Source: Patiria miniata (lineage: Eukaryota > Echinodermata > Asteroidea > Valvatida > Asterinidae). From it: a DNA stretch of 64,000 nucleotides. The stretch covers positions 27,219,162 to 27,283,161 of the forward strand of contig NW_024037072.1 of NCBI RefSeq assembly GCF_015706575.1, written 5' to 3'. The stretch's first letter is position 1; every line of letters starts with the position of its first letter. Below the pieces are notes generated by a model. The model saw only the letters and a list, made by a program, of their open reading frames with translations. It searched no databases and was not told the DNA's origin. This document shows positions 54,101 through 60,100 of this stretch, in pieces. A program made the translations under genes and the position numbers.

Positions 54101-57100
54101 GCATCTGTGAAAAACTCAAGTGTTGCCGAAGATTCCCATTCATGCTTCAGCAGTGGGGTGACACCATTGTAATCTCGCAAAAATGTCAACCACATCAATA
54201 AATCAAGTTTTGCGCCATTCGTTATCCGCACCCTATGCCATGGTCGCTTTAACCCTTTGACAAAGCAATAAGCCGCCTAATAAACGCCCGACCCGGCGAC
54301 ACAGCCTTGCACACGAAATTAAGAGAACCGACAAGGGACTGGATTTGCACTAACTCTGCTTTTGGCTTAGCAAGCATAGCCCGCACTTTAGTGGTGAGCA
54401 TTGCTACTTTGTCGGGCGGGACCCTTACCTGCCACTGATTCACATCAATTTCAAGCCCCAAGTATGTGAGAACCTGCGACGGACCTTCTGTTTTTTCCGT
54501 AGCAATGGGAACACAAAGTTCCCCACATAATGCTTGAAAATTGTCTAGGCGTGTCTGACATGACTGTCTTGATGGGCCAACAAACCAAAAATCATCTAGA
54601 TAATGTGTTACATCACCCTCTTTGGCCATCTTGCGAACACTAAATTCTAGAAAAGAGCTAAACTTCTCAAATAGCGAACACGACATTGCACACCCCATGG
54701 GAAGACATTTGTCAAAGTAAAACTGATTTTTAAACTTGAAACCGAGCAAGTCATAATTGAGCGGGGTGATTGGTAACAGGCGGAAAGCCGATTTGATATC
54801 TGATTTTGCTAGCCACGCCCCCTTTCCTGCTTGAACAACTAAATCTACAGCCTCGTCAAACAATGCATACCGTACTTTGCACTGTTCTTCATCTATAAAA
54901 TCATTAATTGAACCCCCGTATGGGAACGAAAGATGATGTATCAACCGAAAAGTGCCCTGTTCCTTCTTGGGTACTAACCCGATGGGTGAACATTGCAAAT
55001 TTTCAAAGGGGGGGTGCGCGAAAGGCCCGGCAATCCTGCCTGCTTGAATTTCTTTTTCCAATTTCAGTTTGACCATATCCGGGTTCGATGAAGCTGATTG
55101 AAGGCAGTCCGAATCCCTACGAATCCTAGGGCCACTGTATCCAATTGAAAAACCCTTGGAAAACCCTTCCAACAAAATTGCTTTGTCTAAAATGTTGTCA
55201 TAATCGCAAAGCAGCGAGTGCAGCACCGACAATTTAATTGGGGTTGGGAGCACGAAAATTAGCTTTCCCAGTCACCAAAGCATGTGCATTTTTCTTTGTT
55301 CCAGCTGAATCTACCTGACTGCCGGCCAAGGCTGTTTGTTGAACAGAGTGTGCATAGCCTTTCCCCGAAAACCCCCTTGCCCCCCCTGTTTGGAGGCGCG
55401 TGTGTACGCCAGGAAATCTGCATGTTGGTGAACCGTGTCCGTGACGACCACATGCAGCGCATTTGTGCTGATATTTACAGTTGACGAACTTACAGCCGTT
55501 CGGACTGTTGAACGCAAAGCATAAGCGAGTGACCGTGTGCGGTGCAGCCCGCGGTGCCCCTCCGAATGCGGCAGGGGCCGCTTCGTAAGACGCGACCGTC
55601 AGCCACAATTCGACATCAAGCTCACCCCAAGATTTGTGGGGCTGGGCTTCAAGCCGGAGACGAAACTGTTCGTCATATAATCGCCAACTGCGGCCAGGGA
55701 ACTGAACCGATGCCGTGCGGACAATCTCAGTGTATTTCAGTAGTTCGTTAACCCGAGAAGGAAACTTAACCAGGTATATTGCCATAAAAGTATGAAAAGC
55801 TGACACCCACTTGTCCCATGTGTCCATTTTCTTTTGACGGCTTGTTTTGACCTGATTTGAACGCAAAAACATCTTGTCATTTTCAATGACTAGCGCGACT
55901 TCTTCCGCTTTGTTAGACCGCGCAAGTACCTCCGAAGCACTATCCGCGAACAACAGTGACATGTCTACATACTCATTCCGCCATATTTTGTCTTTTAATG
56001 ACTGAGAAACATGCCCCCCAATCAATGATGTAGACTGAACGCGAGGGATAGGTTTCGGATTTCCGGAAACCCCATCGATTGCAATCCCCGGTAGGTTATT
56101 AACCAAGGGTGCCGACAAACCACTACCTACGTTACTGGTTACATTGTTACCCATGCCCCACGGAACAGTATACAAATGTGTGTCATTTGTAGCAGTGATT
56201 GGACAGGGGGGCGACGCAACTGAATATATAGGTATACCACGAGCACTATTATATAAAGGTGCCTCAGCTATTCGTCCCCCACTTGGCTTGGAGGAAAACC
56301 CACTGCTTGCCCACTTGAAATGCAAGATGTCATGCTTGGAGGAGATGTAAATATTGGCCTAGGCCTACTTGGAATTTCCCCCATCATGCCCATGGTAGAA
56401 ATTAAGCTTGCAGCAGATGGGAATGACCTACTATTTCCCATGACCCCACGGAACTCACCCGACCCTTGGCCTTGGGGAGTAGAGGCAAAAACCGCCGGCT
56501 GATTCCCGACTAGGCCTAGTGGCTGTACCACCGTAGGCATAGCCGCCGAAGAGCCGGCCGCCATCCCACCAGTTGCTCCATAAGCCGCGGCTAACATCGT
56601 GGATGCAACGGGCCTCGCTGCGTCTATCACGGGTGCCGACTGCGCTGCTTGATCCAACGGTGCCGACTGCGCTGCCTGATCCAACGGTGCCCACTGGGTC
56701 AAAGGTGAAGGCTGACCATATCCATAATGACTTGGCATACCCATCGATGCCTGGTGCTCTGTTGTAAGCGGGACTGAAGCCGCCGTCTGACGTGGCTCAT
56801 CAGGCATGGACAGCGCCGATATACCTGTAGCAGGCTGACCTGGTGCCCTGACGACACTTGGCCCACCGTGAATCTCGGCGACATGGACTGCGGCCTGACG
56901 TGCCGAGCTTCTCTGTGGCGCTGACGAAGATCTGCAAGCTCTCTTTCGTGGCCCCGGTGCCGGCCGTACGGACTCTGGCCTGCGTTTGGGCCTACCTCTT
57001 GGCATGTCCTTGTCTTTGCGGACTCCCCACGCGCCAATTGCTCGTAATTCCAATTCTAATTAAACCCGAAATTCGGGTGTAGAAAAGTTTTCAATCGAGC

Positions 57101-60100
57101 GTTGATGTTTCTAGATTGAAGCCGTGACTAAAAGTGAATTTGCGCACTCCCGATAGAATACAATGCGCTGATTGGCTGCCGCGCAATCCTAGCGCGGCAA
57201 AATAAAGGGAGAGTGCATACAACGTCCGCAATGAAGTTTGCGCACGTCCCGCAAGCGATGTTCTGTTTTTATTGGTTGCCCAGGGGTGTTCAGAATCCCA
57301 ATTTGCATACAACCTTTCTTAATCAGGATACTCATGCACACTGTATGCTGTACAATTATTGAACACCCATAAGTACGATCAAACTGGATTTTGCGCTGAG
57401 TATAATAAATTTTACCAGTTATATGGTAAAATGTGTTAATACAGATAGCGTGTCTGTTTGTTGTAATCTAAACTCTTATGCTACTCTGTCTAACAAAACT
57501 GCTTTCATTTCTTTCAGAGACTTGTCTAAAAATAATCTTTCTTCGTTTCCGGCGGAACTTCTGAAGTCTCAACATAAACTTCAATATCTATATCTTCAAC
57601 TCAACTACATAAAAGAACTTAGAAAGGGGATGCTTGACGGACTCCATTCTTTGCGAGAATTGTAAGATGTTGTGCCCCTGAATTAAGAACAACTGAACCC
57701 AACCCAATATCCAATGACCATATCCGAAAACATTACAGCACCAAACCAAACACCCTGGAAACCTTTAACACCCAACCTAGACTTTCGAAAATCTGCAACC
57801 CCCTATCTCTGAACTTCCAAAACCCCAAACCCACAGGGCCCGCGCCTTCAACAAGAAACCAAAACAAAGCTAAACATTTACAGAGCCCCACATATATATC
57901 TCGAATCAGTAGAAAGCAGGAGGTCGTGGGTGCGAGTCCCACCCGAGTGATTTTTTTCCAACTTTCACTCGGTAGGTAACACACTGAGTATACAGTGTTT
58001 GTACGTCGGTGAAGGGCAAAAACCTAATATTGATTTATATCACCTTGACTCCAAAAAAATGAAATCCATCTTATGAATGTAGCTAAAACCTGAACCTCAA
58101 CTTTACCCCAACCCTATTCCACTTAAATCCCAAACCCAGAACCTCCAAAGTCCAAACCCTATAGCCCGTTTTTACGACGCTTCAATAAGCACAGAGTTTT
58201 CTGCTGATATTGGCTTGACTCATAGTCCTGATATTGGCGAAACTCTCAGGAAGATCTTGGTAATCTAAGTAAGCAAAATTTATATTAATGTGTGTTGTAT
58301 GCGTACATTTTGTGGAAGAGCTGTTCAGTTTATATCACAAAACTACTGCCACCGTTAATTTGACCTTGTAAATCTGCAAACCCCTATTCTAAAATCCCTA
58401 AAATCATCACCCCAAGCTACAAATTGCTGTATTTAATTTCTGCTTTTTAGACAATTTAGAATTGTTTCCACGATACTCCTAAGAAATGAATGCCTCAAGT
58501 TTAATCTTGAAATCTTTTTGTTGTTTGAATATACTTACAGAGTGATAGGCGTCAATATGATCCACACGATAGATAACTATGTGTTTTCAGAGACACAGTT
58601 GGTGAATCTGTGAGTAATTTATTGAATTTTACTACATTAATAATTTCTGTTTTCCAGCCTAACAATTTGTCGGACAATTATTTTTTTTCGAGAACTTTCC
58701 TCGACAGGTTATACGTACCCTTTTTTCCCCGACCTTATTATACACTTTTGATTTTGTAATGCAATTAAATTAAAAAAAAAAGGATTACCACCGCTTTGAC
58801 ATATTCCTTTCATACATTGTGTGCATTTGTACAGAACTCAGCCATCTGTGATTATTATGTGCAAACCAATATTTCTACATTGTCGAAAAATCGAATTTTT
58901 TTAAACTGCTTTTCAAATTTGAAGTTATTTCAAGTTACTAATTACGCAGAGCCTGAATGAGACAGGTTTACCTATGACTGACGATCTATCCTTTGGTACT
59001 TGTTGACATTTTATGGCAGACAATTATTCCACAACAAGCTGACATCGCATGGACTTGGAGAACACCCATTTGCCACAAGAAACAAGTCACTACAGCTCGT
59101 GTAAGTCTTGAGAAGATTCAGACAGGTTAAGCTATCGTTGATTATCTTTGAAGTTTGCCAATCTGCAATATGCATGAAATACGGAGACTACCGGTACTAG
59201 TGTTTGTAATAAAATTGTCATTTCGGTTATTATTCATCCCCCCCCCCCTTAATGACTCAATTAAATTCCTTCGGCATCTTTCTGCCGGTATCAATCAAAC
59301 CAACAACCACACACACATTTTGTTGTCAAAACATTAAGACTGAGATGAAATGTTTTATTCTCTGAAAAGGGTGTGAAAAGATGCTTGCAACAATATGATC
59401 AACATTACTGTCAATAAACCCATGAAAATAGCAACGAATATATATATTTTCTGAATGTGACTTATTTTATGCTTAGAGGTTTGCTTTGATGATCCGAATT
59501 TCTACATTGTTTTTCAGATCTTTATATCGCAACTACTTCGACAAAATCTGCAATTCTGCTTGGCAAGATTTAGGACAGAATTGCAACGTGTAAGACAATT
59601 GAATTCTGGGACTTCAGTTATGAGCAAAATAATAAGCAAAAATAATAATAAGGGACACTGGCTTGAAAGGTTCCTGTAAACAATATTTACTGCATAATTT
59701 GCACTGTGGATAACTTCGGTAGCGTAACTACCATTACTGAATGGGATGAATGGCTAAAGAGAAAAGAATTCTGAATTGGTCACTGAGTGTCGGCTACATA
59801 GGCCTACTTTAAAATGCCTCAGGCTGAAACACAGACATATAAACGCATTTATATGTCTGTGGGCTGAAATGACATCGCAGCAACAGCGCCCTCATTTGTT
59901 TTCAGCAAAAGCATGAAAGTGTTTTCAAATATAGACGTTTCAATTTTCAATAAGATTATCGCAACAAATGACGTCAAATGGTTTCCATAAATTTAAGTAG
60001 AAACGCAAAAACAATACGATTACTGTTTAATCATGAGTGTTTCTCTTTACCGTATCTCTTCATCTTCAGATCATTGGAAAACACACTCAAAGTGGTACCC

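Larger units (their letters stand above)
51063..57436 (-). mobile_element. Ngaro/DIRS-like tyrosine-recombinase retrotransposon
   Basis: A 6.4-kb insertion absent from the matching intron of copy 1 (GGTAATTAATACAGAT at about 3,120 is uninterrupted). On the minus strand it carries, in order, a basic Pro/Ala-rich protein, a gag-like protein with a zinc-binding knuckle, reverse transcriptase, RNase H, a tyrosine recombinase and an SGNH hydrolase, the Ngaro order. No TSD longer than a few bases is seen, as expected for recombinase-mediated integration. Split direct repeats could not be identified by eye. It is a fossil with perhaps one to three breaks; its absence from copy 1 makes it younger than the gene duplication. 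Confidence 0.88.
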
